Positions 1 through 6,443 are shown, counted from the first letter of the stretch. The stretch: DNA of 6,443 bases from Nitrospirota bacterium (GCA_013334545.1 JAAXXJ010000174.1:1-6443); one strand, 5' to 3'. Notes: a model not told the origin generated them from the sequence alone. Made by a program: numbers and translations.

Positions 1-512
1 AGTCGGGCCGGGTCTCCGAGGCGATAGGCGCCCTTCGTGAAGCGGTACGACTCACTCCCGATGACGCGACGGTCCGGTTCAATCTTGGCACCTTCTATGG
101 GAAGGCGGGTCGTTCCGCCGAGGCGATCGAGGCATATCGAGAGGCGGTGCGGCTGAGGCCGGACTTCGCCGCGGCCTGGAACAACCTGGGCATTGCATAT
201 AGGAACGTGGGACGGATGCCTGAGGCAATCACCGCGTTCCGAAAGGCGGCGGAGCTACGGTCCGGCGATCCCGCGGCCTGGTACAACCTCGGCATTCTCT
301 CCATCACTGCAGGGGACGTCGACGGCGCGATCGATGCCCTTCGCGAGGCGGCACGGCTCGGTCCCGACCACGCAGCCTCCTGGTACCAGCTGGGACTGGC
401 CTACGCGCGACAGGGAAGGCGGCAGGAAGCGCTCGAAGCGCTTCAGACCTTGCGATTGCTCGATGCCGGCATGGCCCAGGACCTTCAGCGTCGCATAGGG
501 CGAGGACCGTGA
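1..512 (+). CDS. TPR-repeat protein, C-terminal fragment (5' end outside window)
   Basis: The frame in phase with the TGA at 510-512 is open to the left edge from base 3, so this is the 3' part of a longer gene. The GTG at 147 is only an internal codon, because TPR sequence runs straight through it. About four and a half tetratricopeptide repeats are visible. Each has the W/Y-x-x-L-G-x-x-Y/L start, a central G-R/D, an E/D-A-I/L and a closing R-L-x-P-D (for example AAAWNNLGIAYRNVGRMPEA). The fragment ends in a short basic tail, RRIGRGP. TPRs are protein-protein interaction scaffolds; no catalytic or membrane segment is present in this part. By eye the G+C is near 65-70%, clearly above the genes to the right. 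The missing N-terminus could hold a GT-C membrane head like those of its neighbours or another domain, so the function cannot be assigned. Confidence 0.85.
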   Translation, partial: SGRVSEAIGALREAVRLTPDDATVRFNLGTFYGKAGRSAEAIEAYREAVRLRPDFAAAWNNLGIAYRNVGRMPEAITAFRKAAELRSGDPAAWYNLGILSITAGDVDGAIDALREAARLGPDHAASWYQLGLAYARQGRRQEALEALQTLRLLDAGMAQDLQRRIGRGP

Positions 513-666
513 TGTGCGCTCCCGGCAACCCCGCACGACATTCCTGCTGCGTAGCGCCGGCATTTTCACCCTCCCTGCATGCCGTCGGCCGAGCAATGGC
601 CTCTCTTTCTGTTCTGGCATACCTGGCCTGTTCGTTGCGTCTCGTGGTGCAATTTAATTGAACACA
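513..666. other. Intergenic gap between TPR gene and gene A
   Basis: This gap of about 150 bases separates two genes on the same strand. I see no clear hairpin followed by a T-run after the first gene, and no convincing -35/-10 pair. The only sites of note are just before gene A. A GGTG (647-650) lies 7 bases before a TTG at 658, and an AT-rich stretch, AATTTAATTG, runs up to the ATG at 667. Whether gene A is co-transcribed with the TPR gene cannot be decided. Confidence 0.4.
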
Positions 667-2622
667 ATGGATAGATCCGGAAAAGTCAAATACGCCATTG
701 CGGGTTTGGTTTCACTCATAACCTTTGCAGTATACCTTCGGGCCCTGCAAAACGATTTTGTCATACTTGATGATGATGCATATGTTTTCGAGAACCTGCA
801 CATTCGTTCCCTGGACCTGTCGTTCCTTCGCTGGGCATTTCTTGATTTTTATGCTTCCAACTGGCACCCGCTCACGTGGATATCCCATGCGGTGGATTAC
901 GCCATTTGGGGGCTGAATCCTTTTGGGCACCATCTCACCAGCATCATTCTCCACGGAATCAACACCCTCCTGGTGGTCCTGTTGATGATCAGGCTTCTGG
1001 AGGCTGGCCGGAGCTCACCAACCGGCGCTGGCCTGTCGGACCGTATGATGCTAGCCGCCGCTGGAACAACAGGTCTCCTTTTCGGCCTTCATCCGCTGCA
1101 TGTGGAGTCGGTTGTATGGATTTCGGAAAGAAAAGACCTTCTCTGCGCCTTCTTCTTCCTGCTGAGCATCATGGAGTATACGAAATACGTCATGTGTCGG
1201 TGGTCGGCAGTTGCACAACAGAGGACAGACAGCAGACGGCAGAAGACGGAAGACAGTGCGAGAGACACGGCGGTCCAAAGGGGTTTTATTACCAACAAGC
1301 ATTATCTCATGGCGCTTGGTCTGTTCATCCTTGCGCTTATGAGCAAGCCGATGGCGGTCACCCTTCCCGTCGTTCTCCTGATACTAGACTGGTTTCCTTT
1401 TCATCGGATAGTGTCCCTGAAGACATTGCGTTCAGCGCTTATCGAGAAATCGCCTTTCTTTGTTTTGAGCCTTATTTCCTCCCTACTGACCATACGTGCC
1501 CAACATGCAGGGGGAGCTTTGGTACCAATTATATTCGTGCCGTTATCTACACGAGTGCTGGTAGCCGTTCATTCCCTTCTTGCATATCTTTCAAAGATGG
1601 CCGTTCCTGTGAATCTAACGCCCTATTACCCACTCCCTGAACATGTTTCTCTTTTTTCTTCAGAATATTTCCTGGCAATAGTTATGGTGATCGGAATTTC
1701 CGTTGCCTGCATATTCATCGCGAAAACACGGCAGGCATGGTTGTCGGCCTGGTCCTACTATTTGATCACCCTGCTTCCCGTCATCGGGATCGTGCAGGTC
1801 GGCGGCCAGGCGATGGCGGACAGGTATACCTATCTGCCCAGTCTGGGACCCTTCGTGCTCGCAGGATATGCGGCGGCATGGATGTATAATTACCCGAGCA
1901 CCTTCAGAAAAAAAGGGATTCTTCCCGTTAAAGCCGGAGGGATCGCGCTCAGCGTTGTCATGCTCGTACTGATGGCACAGGGAACGTACCAGCAGATCGG
2001 CGTATGGAAGAACAGTCTGGTCGTTCTGAACTACATCCTGGAAAAGGAGCCGCACCCCGGTCCTCATGTCTATCGGTACCGGGGCTTGGCGTTCGAAAAG
2101 GCGGGCGAGCGGGAAAACGCACTCCACGACTACGACCGAGCGATCGCCTTGGATCCGTCGTATGTAGACGCATATAACGATAGAGGACTTTTGCACTGGA
2201 AGAGCGGCCGAGGAGATAAGGCCATCGCTGATTTCAGGATATCCATTCTGTTGCGTCCGTCATCGAAGAGGCCCTATTTCCATCTGGGCGTCCTCTATAC
2301 CGAGACCGCCCTGTTCGATCAGGCAATAGAAAATTTCAGCAACTCCATTGCGCTGGATCCGGCATTTGCCGATGCCTATGCCAACCGGGGCGTAGCGTAT
2401 GCCCTGAGCGGTCGTCCTTCGGAGGCGTTGGCAGATTTCCAGAAGGCCCTCCAATTGAATGATCGACTAACCGATGTGTATGTTAACCGTGGAAAATTCT
2501 ATCTCATAACGGGCCGGAAAGAGCTTGCTGTCGATGATTTTCAAAAGGCCTGTACTCTGGGAGATAACAGTGGCTGCAGCGCATTGAACGATCTAAGGAG
2601 GGATGATACAATCCCCCAGTAG
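667..2622 (+). CDS. Gene A: TMTC-like GT-C family membrane glycosyltransferase with C-terminal TPRs
   Basis: This is a 651-residue multi-spanning membrane protein, numbered from the ATG at 667. Residues 8-27 form the first membrane helix. The first external loop carries an acidic DDD triplet (35-37), the position of the catalytic or metal-binding acid in GT-C enzymes. The family signatures follow in order: WISHAVD (from 71), HPLHVESVVWISERKD (142-157), a charged loop (178-210), SKPMAVTLP (from 226), ADRYTYLPSLG (384-394) and a VW-x-NS motif (about 446-450). Further hydrophobic helices lie between them. Residues about 467-637 form five TPRs, ending in AC-x-LG-x(4)-GC. Members of this fold transfer a sugar from a polyprenyl-phosphate donor outside the cytoplasm. 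The eukaryotic TMTC proteins O-mannosylate cadherins, but sugar and acceptor are unknown here. A TTG at 658 with a GGTG upstream is an alternative start. I prefer 667 because it makes A and B collinear from residue 1. Gene A converges on paralogue B. Confidence 0.88.
   Translation: MDRSGKVKYAIAGLVSLITFAVYLRALQNDFVILDDDAYVFENLHIRSLDLSFLRWAFLDFYASNWHPLTWISHAVDYAIWGLNPFGHHLTSIILHGINTLLVVLLMIRLLEAGRSSPTGAGLSDRMMLAAAGTTGLLFGLHPLHVESVVWISERKDLLCAFFFLLSIMEYTKYVMCRWSAVAQQRTDSRRQKTEDSARDTAVQRGFITNKHYLMALGLFILALMSKPMAVTLPVVLLILDWFPFHRIVSLKTLRSALIEKSPFFVLSLISSLLTIRAQHAGGALVPIIFVPLSTRVLVAVHSLLAYLSKMAVPVNLTPYYPLPEHVSLFSSEYFLAIVMVIGISVACIFIAKTRQAWLSAWSYYLITLLPVIGIVQVGGQAMADRYTYLPSLGPFVLAGYAAAWMYNYPSTFRKKGILPVKAGGIALSVVMLVLMAQGTYQQIGVWKNSLVVLNYILEKEPHPGPHVYRYRGLAFEKAGERENALHDYDRAIALDPSYVDAYNDRGLLHWKSGRGDKAIADFRISILLRPSSKRPYFHLGVLYTETALFDQAIENFSNSIALDPAFADAYANRGVAYALSGRPSEALADFQKALQLNDRLTDVYVNRGKFYLITGRKELAVDDFQKACTLGDNSGCSALNDLRRDDTIPQ
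877..1370 (+). repeat. Arm 1 of a ~0.5 kb near-identical inverted repeat shared by genes A and B
   Basis: This part of gene A matches the reverse complement of 4247-4752. Over the first ~340 bases I count about 29 mismatches by hand (about 91% identity), many of them at third codon positions. The last 42 bases (1329-1370) have one mismatch. Similarity drops sharply at both ends: upstream of WISHAVD and downstream of VTLPV the two proteins fall to roughly 35-45% identity. The arm encodes the membrane region from WISHAVD through SKPMAVTLP, including the HPLHVE/ERKD signature. Confidence 0.85.
1196..1258 (+). repeat. Degenerate heptanucleotide tandem array inside gene A
   Basis: Nine seven-base units run in register: gtcggtg, gtcggca, gttgcac, aacagag, gacagac, agcagac, ggcagaa, gacggaa, gacagtg. 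Because 7 is not divisible by 3, three units make one 21-base, seven-residue period, seen in the protein as QRTDSRR followed by QKTEDSA. The array encodes a strongly charged cytoplasmic or periplasmic loop between membrane helices. The matching position of gene C has no such array and a much shorter loop. Confidence 0.75.
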
Positions 2623-2997
2623 TAAGGGACATCCCCGGGAAGCGCCGAACGCGTTTGGCCGCCGTGGGATGCCCCCATCTTCTCAATGCAGCAGGGGGAT
2701 AGCTTCGGGCATAACGGCGAAACCGCAGCGAATGAACGTTCGGCGTGATAGCGAGGTCTGGGATGGGATATCCTTCCTCAAACCGCCAGGGTGAGCAAGG
2801 CAGTAACAGTAGCGCAGGGAGAGCGTCCCGGGTACCGGCCTGCGCTCCGATGCCTCGTGGTGCCGGTCCTCGCGAAATAGAAAAACCGGTCCACGGTCGC
2901 ATTATCCAAGGCCTTCATTATTCGCAGGATCTTTCTATGTGCGTTCCTTCCCAAGTCGTTTTTCCGTCCCTGCAAACTCTCCGGCCTAGTGGTCTGT
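2623..2997. other. GC-rich gap between convergent genes A and B
   Basis: These 375 bases separate the stop codons of two convergent genes. The first ~250 bases are GC-rich (about 60% by eye), closer in composition to the TPR gene at the left edge than to genes A-C. Short open frames exist on both strands, but none has a family motif, a good ribosome site or a protein-like composition. I see no tRNA-like fold, direct repeats or transposase remnant. The only element I can propose is a weak hairpin plus T-run for gene B at 2881-2897. Confidence 0.5.
2881..2897 (-). terminator. Weak candidate terminator for gene B
   Basis: Read on the - strand, ACCG-TGGAC-CGGT forms a four-base-pair stem with a five-base loop, running directly into TTTTT. 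It lies about 100 bases past the stop of gene B in the right orientation. The stem is short, so this may be chance. No better candidate was found for either convergent gene. Confidence 0.22.
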
Positions 2998-4962
2998 TCA
3001 TCTGACCTTATCGGAATCGCTATTCAAGGCACGAGCTTGAACACAGCCGTCGCTGTACCCCAAAGCGCACGCATGCTGAAAATCTAAACGCGCCAATCCA
3101 GCGTGGCCCATCCTGAGGTTGAGTCTTCCGCGATTCATATAAATTGTCGGGTTGTTCCCATCCAGGGCAATCGCCCGGGAAAAATCTTCCCGAGCCCGTT
3201 CCATTTGGCCGGTCAGGAAAAAGGAGAGCCCCCGGTTATTATAGGATTCCGCATTCTGCGGATCGATCGCGATCGCCCTGCTGAAACGTTCTATCGCGTC
3301 ACCATATGCGCCGACCTTGCCGAAGAGCACTCCGCGGCCGATGAGGGCATCTAAATACGTGGGCAGTAGATCAAGCGCTTTATCGTAATTTGCCGCGGCC
3401 TTATCAAGCTCGCCTGTATCGTCATAAATCCTGCCTTGCTCGTAATAGGCTTTCGCATCGGAAGGACTTAGCGCAATGACCCGGCTGAAATCAGCAATAG
3501 CCTCATCAAGTCGCCCTTCCTTTTGGAAAACCAGCGCGCGGTTATAATAAGCTACTGCCGGAGGCGATGGTGTCTTTGCAATAACGTAATTCCAAAGGCG
3601 ACCGCTGTCTTGCCATATCCCGATCTGCTGAATGGTCAAATAGGAAAGCGAAACAACAACACAGACTGCAACGGCACCATGGATCATCCCGGCGGAGAGT
3701 CGTCGCTGCGTCAACGACGCTGTTTTATCTGAAACCCACACTGACCCGATACCCAGAGCAAGGAACGGCCCGAGACTTGGTAAATAGGTGTATCGGTCGG
3801 CCATGGATTGGCTCCCGACCTGTATAATGCCAAGGACGGGCAACAGACTTACGATATAATACATCCAGAGGGACATCCATAATGGTTGTTTTTGTTCAAG
3901 GACCAGACAGAAAATCGTTATTGCCGAAACAATTACGAGGGGTGCAAAATACTCCAACGAAAGAAACGATACGGCCCGCGGATAGGGATAAAAAGGAACC
4001 AGATGAAGAGGGAACACCATCTTCCAGAGATATAAAATGAGGGACTGCGCTGCTACAAGAATCCGAGTCAAGAATGGCGCGTACTCGAGCGTCCTCATGG
4101 CCCCTACGGTCTGTTGTGCACTTACCGCGAGAACCGAGGTAAAAAAACTCAGCGCGAAAAACGGAAGTTTTTCGATGCTGACGGCCAGTGCCGTCTTCAT
4201 GGACCATATTCTCCGATACGGATACCAATCGAGCACCAACAACATAACGGGAAGGGTGACTGCCATCGGCTTGCTCATAAGCGCAAGGGCGAACAAACCA
4301 AGCGCACTGAAGTAATGCTTGTTGGTGACAATGGTCCCTTGACCTGCGGTATCTTTCGCGGTATCTTTCGCGCCGTCTTCCGTTCTCTGGTGTCTGCCGT
4401 CTGTCCTCTGTCTTGCGACTGCCGACCACCGACTCGTGATATATTTCGTGTACTCCATGATGCTGAGAAGAACGAACAGGGCGCAGAGAAGATCTTTTCT
4501 TTCCGAAATCCATACAACCGACTCCACATGCAACGGATGAAGGCCGAACAGGAGACCTGTTGTTCCAGCGGCGGCAAGCATCATACGGTCCGAAAGGCCA
4601 GAACCGGTTGGTGCGCTCCGCCCGGCCTCCAGAAGCCTGATCATCAACAGGACCACCAGGAGGGTGTTGATCCCGTGCAGAATGATGCTGGTGAGATGGT
4701 GCCCAAAAGGGTCCAGCCCCCAGATGGCAAAATCCACCGCATGGGATATCCAGGCCAGGGGACGCCAGTAGTCGACGGGATAATCAAGAAATGCCGAGGT
4801 GAATAAGCGCGCATCAAACGCACGGATGAACGTATTATCATAAACATTTTTGTCATCATCCCAGTTGACGAATTCGTTCCCGAGCGCCGGGATAAACACC
4901 AAACAGGCAAGGACCGCAATGAAGACGGCAAAGAGCGGCAACGTTTTCTGTTTTACGGTCAT
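2998..4962 (-). CDS. Gene B: TMTC-like GT-C family membrane glycosyltransferase with C-terminal TPRs
   Basis: This is a 654-residue paralogue of gene A, numbered from the ATG at 4962. The signatures sit at the same residues as in A up to the loop insert: DDD at 35-37 in a FVNWDDD context, WISHAVD from 71, HPLHVE at 142-147 and ERKD ending at 157. After a four-residue longer loop come SKPMAVTLP and ADRYTYLPSLG (388-398). Five TPRs (about 469-640) end in AC-x-LG-x(4)-GC. The expected role is transfer of a polyprenyl-linked sugar outside the cytoplasm, with the TPR tail contacting a partner; the actual substrate is unknown. Upstream in-frame starts exist (ATG 5022, TTG 5028), but the extra 20-22 residues are hydrophilic and absent from A. 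It follows gene C on the same strand, with a gap of about 180 bases, so the two may be co-transcribed. Residues 71 to about 239 are nearly identical to A at DNA level; the rest is much more divergent. Confidence 0.88.
   Translation of the reverse strand: MTVKQKTLPLFAVFIAVLACLVFIPALGNEFVNWDDDKNVYDNTFIRAFDARLFTSAFLDYPVDYWRPLAWISHAVDFAIWGLDPFGHHLTSIILHGINTLLVVLLMIRLLEAGRSAPTGSGLSDRMMLAAAGTTGLLFGLHPLHVESVVWISERKDLLCALFVLLSIMEYTKYITSRWSAVARQRTDGRHQRTEDGAKDTAKDTAGQGTIVTNKHYFSALGLFALALMSKPMAVTLPVMLLVLDWYPYRRIWSMKTALAVSIEKLPFFALSFFTSVLAVSAQQTVGAMRTLEYAPFLTRILVAAQSLILYLWKMVFPLHLVPFYPYPRAVSFLSLEYFAPLVIVSAITIFCLVLEQKQPLWMSLWMYYIVSLLPVLGIIQVGSQSMADRYTYLPSLGPFLALGIGSVWVSDKTASLTQRRLSAGMIHGAVAVCVVVSLSYLTIQQIGIWQDSGRLWNYVIAKTPSPPAVAYYNRALVFQKEGRLDEAIADFSRVIALSPSDAKAYYEQGRIYDDTGELDKAAANYDKALDLLPTYLDALIGRGVLFGKVGAYGDAIERFSRAIAIDPQNAESYNNRGLSFFLTGQMERAREDFSRAIALDGNNPTIYMNRGRLNLRMGHAGLARLDFQHACALGYSDGCVQARALNSDSDKVR
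4348..4371 (-). repeat. Perfect 12-bp tandem duplication in gene B
   Basis: Two exact copies of ggtatctttcgc (+ strand) lie head to tail at 4348-4359 and 4360-4371. They encode the AKDTAKDTA stretch of the charged loop. Gene A has only one equivalent unit (ARDTA), so the duplication accounts for the four-residue length difference between the two loops. It looks like a recent slippage event. Confidence 0.85.
4371..4433 (-). repeat. Degenerate heptanucleotide tandem array inside gene B
   Basis: Nine seven-base units lie in the same register as the array in gene A. On the - strand they read gtcggtg, gtcggca, gtcgcaa, gacagag, gacagac, ggcagac, accagag, aacggaa, gacggcg. They encode the repeated heptapeptide QRTDGRH / QRTEDGA in the loop after the ERKD signature. 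The array lies directly beside the 12-base tandem duplication. Confidence 0.75.
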
Positions 4963-4971
4963 TCCTTGAAG

Positions 4972-4980
4972 CCCCTTTTC
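4972..4980 (-). promoter_or_regulatory. Purine-rich ribosome-binding region deciding the start of gene B
   Basis: On the - strand a GAAAAGGGG run lies 9 bases before the ATG at 4962. The two alternative upstream starts (5022 and 5028) have no purine-rich tract at a suitable distance. This supports 4962 as the start, although the match to a consensus Shine-Dalgarno sequence is only partial. Confidence 0.4.
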
Positions 4981-5142
4981 CTTCCCATCAGGGAAAATGT
5001 CCCGGAACAATTCGCTGATCATCGTCAACCGACAGGCCGGGAAACAAGTTCATCAAGCGGGAAAACCTTCCCAAGTGGGCCGCTGTGACCGGCACATCGA
5101 CCCTGTATTTTTTTCATGACCAGCACGCCAAGCCGGATGATT

Positions 5143-6443
5143 TCACCGCTTGCTGTTGCGGAAATAATTGGGAGCGACCTGGAGCAGGCGTTGATAATAG
5201 GAGCGCGCGCGTTCGTGATCTCCCCGATCGTATTCGATCTTTGCAAGATGATACAGCGCTTCAGGATGGTTCGGTTTTATCTGCAGGGTTTTGATAAAAT
5301 ATTGCGCCGCGTCGTCCGTTCTGCCTTTTTCATAGAGATAGCGCCCCCATCTCCAATAGATATCGTACCTGTACGGATCGCCGCCCAGTGTCTGAAGCGT
5401 GTGTGAAAAAAGTGATTCACTGTTATTCCAAACGGCCACCTGCTTTACACTGAGCACTCCCCAAAAGCAAAGAATAACGACCATACATACGATAAGCAGC
5501 GTTCTGATCCCCTTCTTTTTGAAATACAGAAAAGCCATTGCAAGGAAAACAGACCAACAGATCGATGGCAGAAGTGAATATCTGTCAGCAGGATAATGGG
5601 GGTGTTCAAAAAAACCCATGACGGGGATCAATAAAATAATGTGAGATAGCAACAACGCAACACCGATTGGCCATTGTTTTCTCAATATAAATATGACAAG
5701 AGAAAAGATAAACAAACCAATCGCACTTAACAAAAAGGACGCAGAGAGCGGGTCAAATGAAACCAGGGTGGTGTAAACGGGGGCCAGATCTACCGGGTAG
5801 AACGGCCGATATATATAATACACGGTAATATAAACGGCCTGCATCAAACGGTCTGTTAGGCCGAACTCTGATATTGAGACAGGCGGTTGCCATACTCCTG
5901 CCGATTTGACACGCACAACAACCGATATTACCCCTATGAGAACGGCCGGAATTGCAAATACAATCTTTTCCAATAGAACTTTTTTTGCTGTTTGAGCTTT
6001 CCACCATCCGATGCTATTGCCAATCCTTTTAAAGAGAAATACGTCTAAAATAAAATAAATGGCAAAAAAAGTTATCCCGATCGAATAAGAAAACACGGAG
6101 ATGGTATAGAAAACAAAAGCTGATGCCATCAGGAAAAGATATTTCCTTCTGTTGAATTCTGCATGAATGGCTTTCATGTAAAGCAACATTGAGAGAAGCA
6201 AAAAAAAGACCGCTTGACAATGAGTTCGCACCGTTGCCCATGCAACGGCTTCAACGCGCAAAGGGTGCAGAGCCCAGAAAAGGGTCGTGAGCAAGGATGC
6301 GATATTAATATATACAAGAAAATCGGGAGTGTTGTTGCGATTTGTTTCTGCGGATGTCAACAGAATATTCCTTATTATCAAGAACAAGAAACAGGAACTA
6401 AGCCCGTGCAAAAGCCAGTTTCCCAGATGGTAGCCAGATGGAT
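5143..6443 (-). CDS. Gene C: divergent TMTC-like GT-C/TPR membrane protein, 5' end outside window
   Basis: The frame stays open to the right edge. A TTG at 6411 is not the start, because the residues before it, PSGYHLGNWLLHG, match the FGHHLTSIILHG helix of genes A and B. The N-terminus with the expected acidic triplet is therefore missing from the window. About 432 residues are visible. They include many hydrophobic helices, HPLRVEAVAW (6267-6238), ADRYSLLPSIC (5589-5557) and a VWNNSESLF motif before the tail. Only two TPRs follow (about 5373-5171), against five in A and B, and the terminal cysteine motif is absent. The RKD of the signature is RTH here, and the charged loop insert is missing. 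The G+C is near 40% in several stretches, lower than its neighbours. It probably shares the GT-C polyprenyl-sugar chemistry, but with a different partner or substrate; loss of activity is also possible. It precedes gene B on the same strand. Confidence 0.82.
   Translation of the reverse strand, partial: PSGYHLGNWLLHGLSSCFLFLIIRNILLTSAETNRNNTPDFLVYINIASLLTTLFWALHPLRVEAVAWATVRTHCQAVFFLLLSMLLYMKAIHAEFNRRKYLFLMASAFVFYTISVFSYSIGITFFAIYFILDVFLFKRIGNSIGWWKAQTAKKVLLEKIVFAIPAVLIGVISVVVRVKSAGVWQPPVSISEFGLTDRLMQAVYITVYYIYRPFYPVDLAPVYTTLVSFDPLSASFLLSAIGLFIFSLVIFILRKQWPIGVALLLSHIILLIPVMGFFEHPHYPADRYSLLPSICWSVFLAMAFLYFKKKGIRTLLIVCMVVILCFWGVLSVKQVAVWNNSESLFSHTLQTLGGDPYRYDIYWRWGRYLYEKGRTDDAAQYFIKTLQIKPNHPEALYHLAKIEYDRGDHERARSYYQRLLQVAPNYFRNSKR

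Larger units (their letters stand above)
4247..4752 (-). repeat. Arm 2 of the inverted repeat shared with gene A
   Basis: This is the inverted counterpart of 877-1370, in the same reading frame of gene B. It is 12 bases longer, which is fully explained by one extra copy of a 12-base unit at 4348-4371. The arms are separated by about 2.9 kb. Confidence 0.85.

Noticed and set aside
1196..1258. Heptamer array read as a CRISPR or iteron cluster
   Set aside because: The units are seven bases with no spacers, lie inside a membrane-protein gene and keep its frame; there is no cas or replication gene nearby.
876..1640. Long open frame (254 codons) overlapping gene A, with a similar-looking frame over gene B at 3896-4513
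   Set aside because: Their likeness only mirrors the shared DNA block. They have no family motifs and an arginine/histidine/proline-rich, unprotein-like composition, whereas the overlapping GT-C frame is well supported.
2595..2794. Perfect AAGGAGG at 2595-2601 next to an ATG at 2603 opening a 63-codon frame
   Set aside because: The spacing is only one base, too short for initiation, the site lies inside gene A, and the peptide has no family-like features.
2778..2975. 65-codon - strand frame just after gene B
   Set aside because: It begins with TTG, has no ribosome site and no recognisable motif; it is more likely noncoding, though a degraded gene remnant cannot be excluded.
877..4752. Inverted repeat read as the ends of a transposon or integron
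   Set aside because: The arms are coding parts of two paralogues, no transposase or integrase lies between them, and no target-site duplication is visible.
4114..4806. 230-codon frame on the + strand opposite gene B
   Set aside because: It is antisense to a strongly supported coding frame and shows no recognisable domain; it is a by-product of codon bias in gene B.
5025..5246. 73-codon - strand frame spanning the C-B junction, whose TGA overlaps the TTG at 5028
   Set aside because: Most of it overlaps gene C in another frame. The part in the gap has no support beyond an ATG at 5117, and the overlap matters only if 5028 were the real start of gene B.

Overview
The window looks like chromosomal DNA of a Gram-negative type bacterium. 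The protein style (GT-C membrane enzymes with TPR tails, and hydrophilic inserts encoded by seven-base repeats) suggests a Nitrospirota- or Desulfobacterota-like lineage, but that is a weak inference because no marker gene is present. There is no rRNA, tRNA, CRISPR array or recognisable transposase.

Layout: (1) The first 512 bases hold the 3' end of a GC-rich gene for a TPR-repeat protein, + strand, open at the left edge. (2) From about 667 to 2622, + strand, lies a complete gene A for a multi-spanning membrane protein of the GT-C glycosyltransferase fold with five C-terminal TPRs, related to the bacterial relatives of eukaryotic TMTC O-mannosyltransferases. (3) From 2623 to 2997 is a GC-rich gap between convergent genes. 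(4) From 2998 to about 4962, - strand, lies gene B, a collinear paralogue of gene A. (5) From 5143 to the right edge, - strand, lies gene C, a third and more divergent, AT-richer member with a short TPR tail. Its start is outside the window.

The most notable structure is that genes A and B are only moderately similar over most of their length but share a block of about 0.5 kb at roughly 90% DNA identity (877-1370 and, inverted, 4247-4752). The block covers the second part of the membrane catalytic head. Each copy contains a degenerate nine-unit array of a seven-base repeat, encoding a charged loop that gene C lacks. This points to recent duplication or gene conversion between inverted paralogues, and it gives a substrate for recombination that would exchange TPR tails between the two heads.

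How the genes might work together: GT-C enzymes of this family are expected to use a polyprenyl-phosphate-linked sugar at the outer face of the inner membrane, with the TPR tail likely binding a protein partner or acceptor. Three such genes side by side, next to another TPR protein, suggest a locus for surface protein or glycan glycosylation. Substrate and sugar cannot be read from the sequence.
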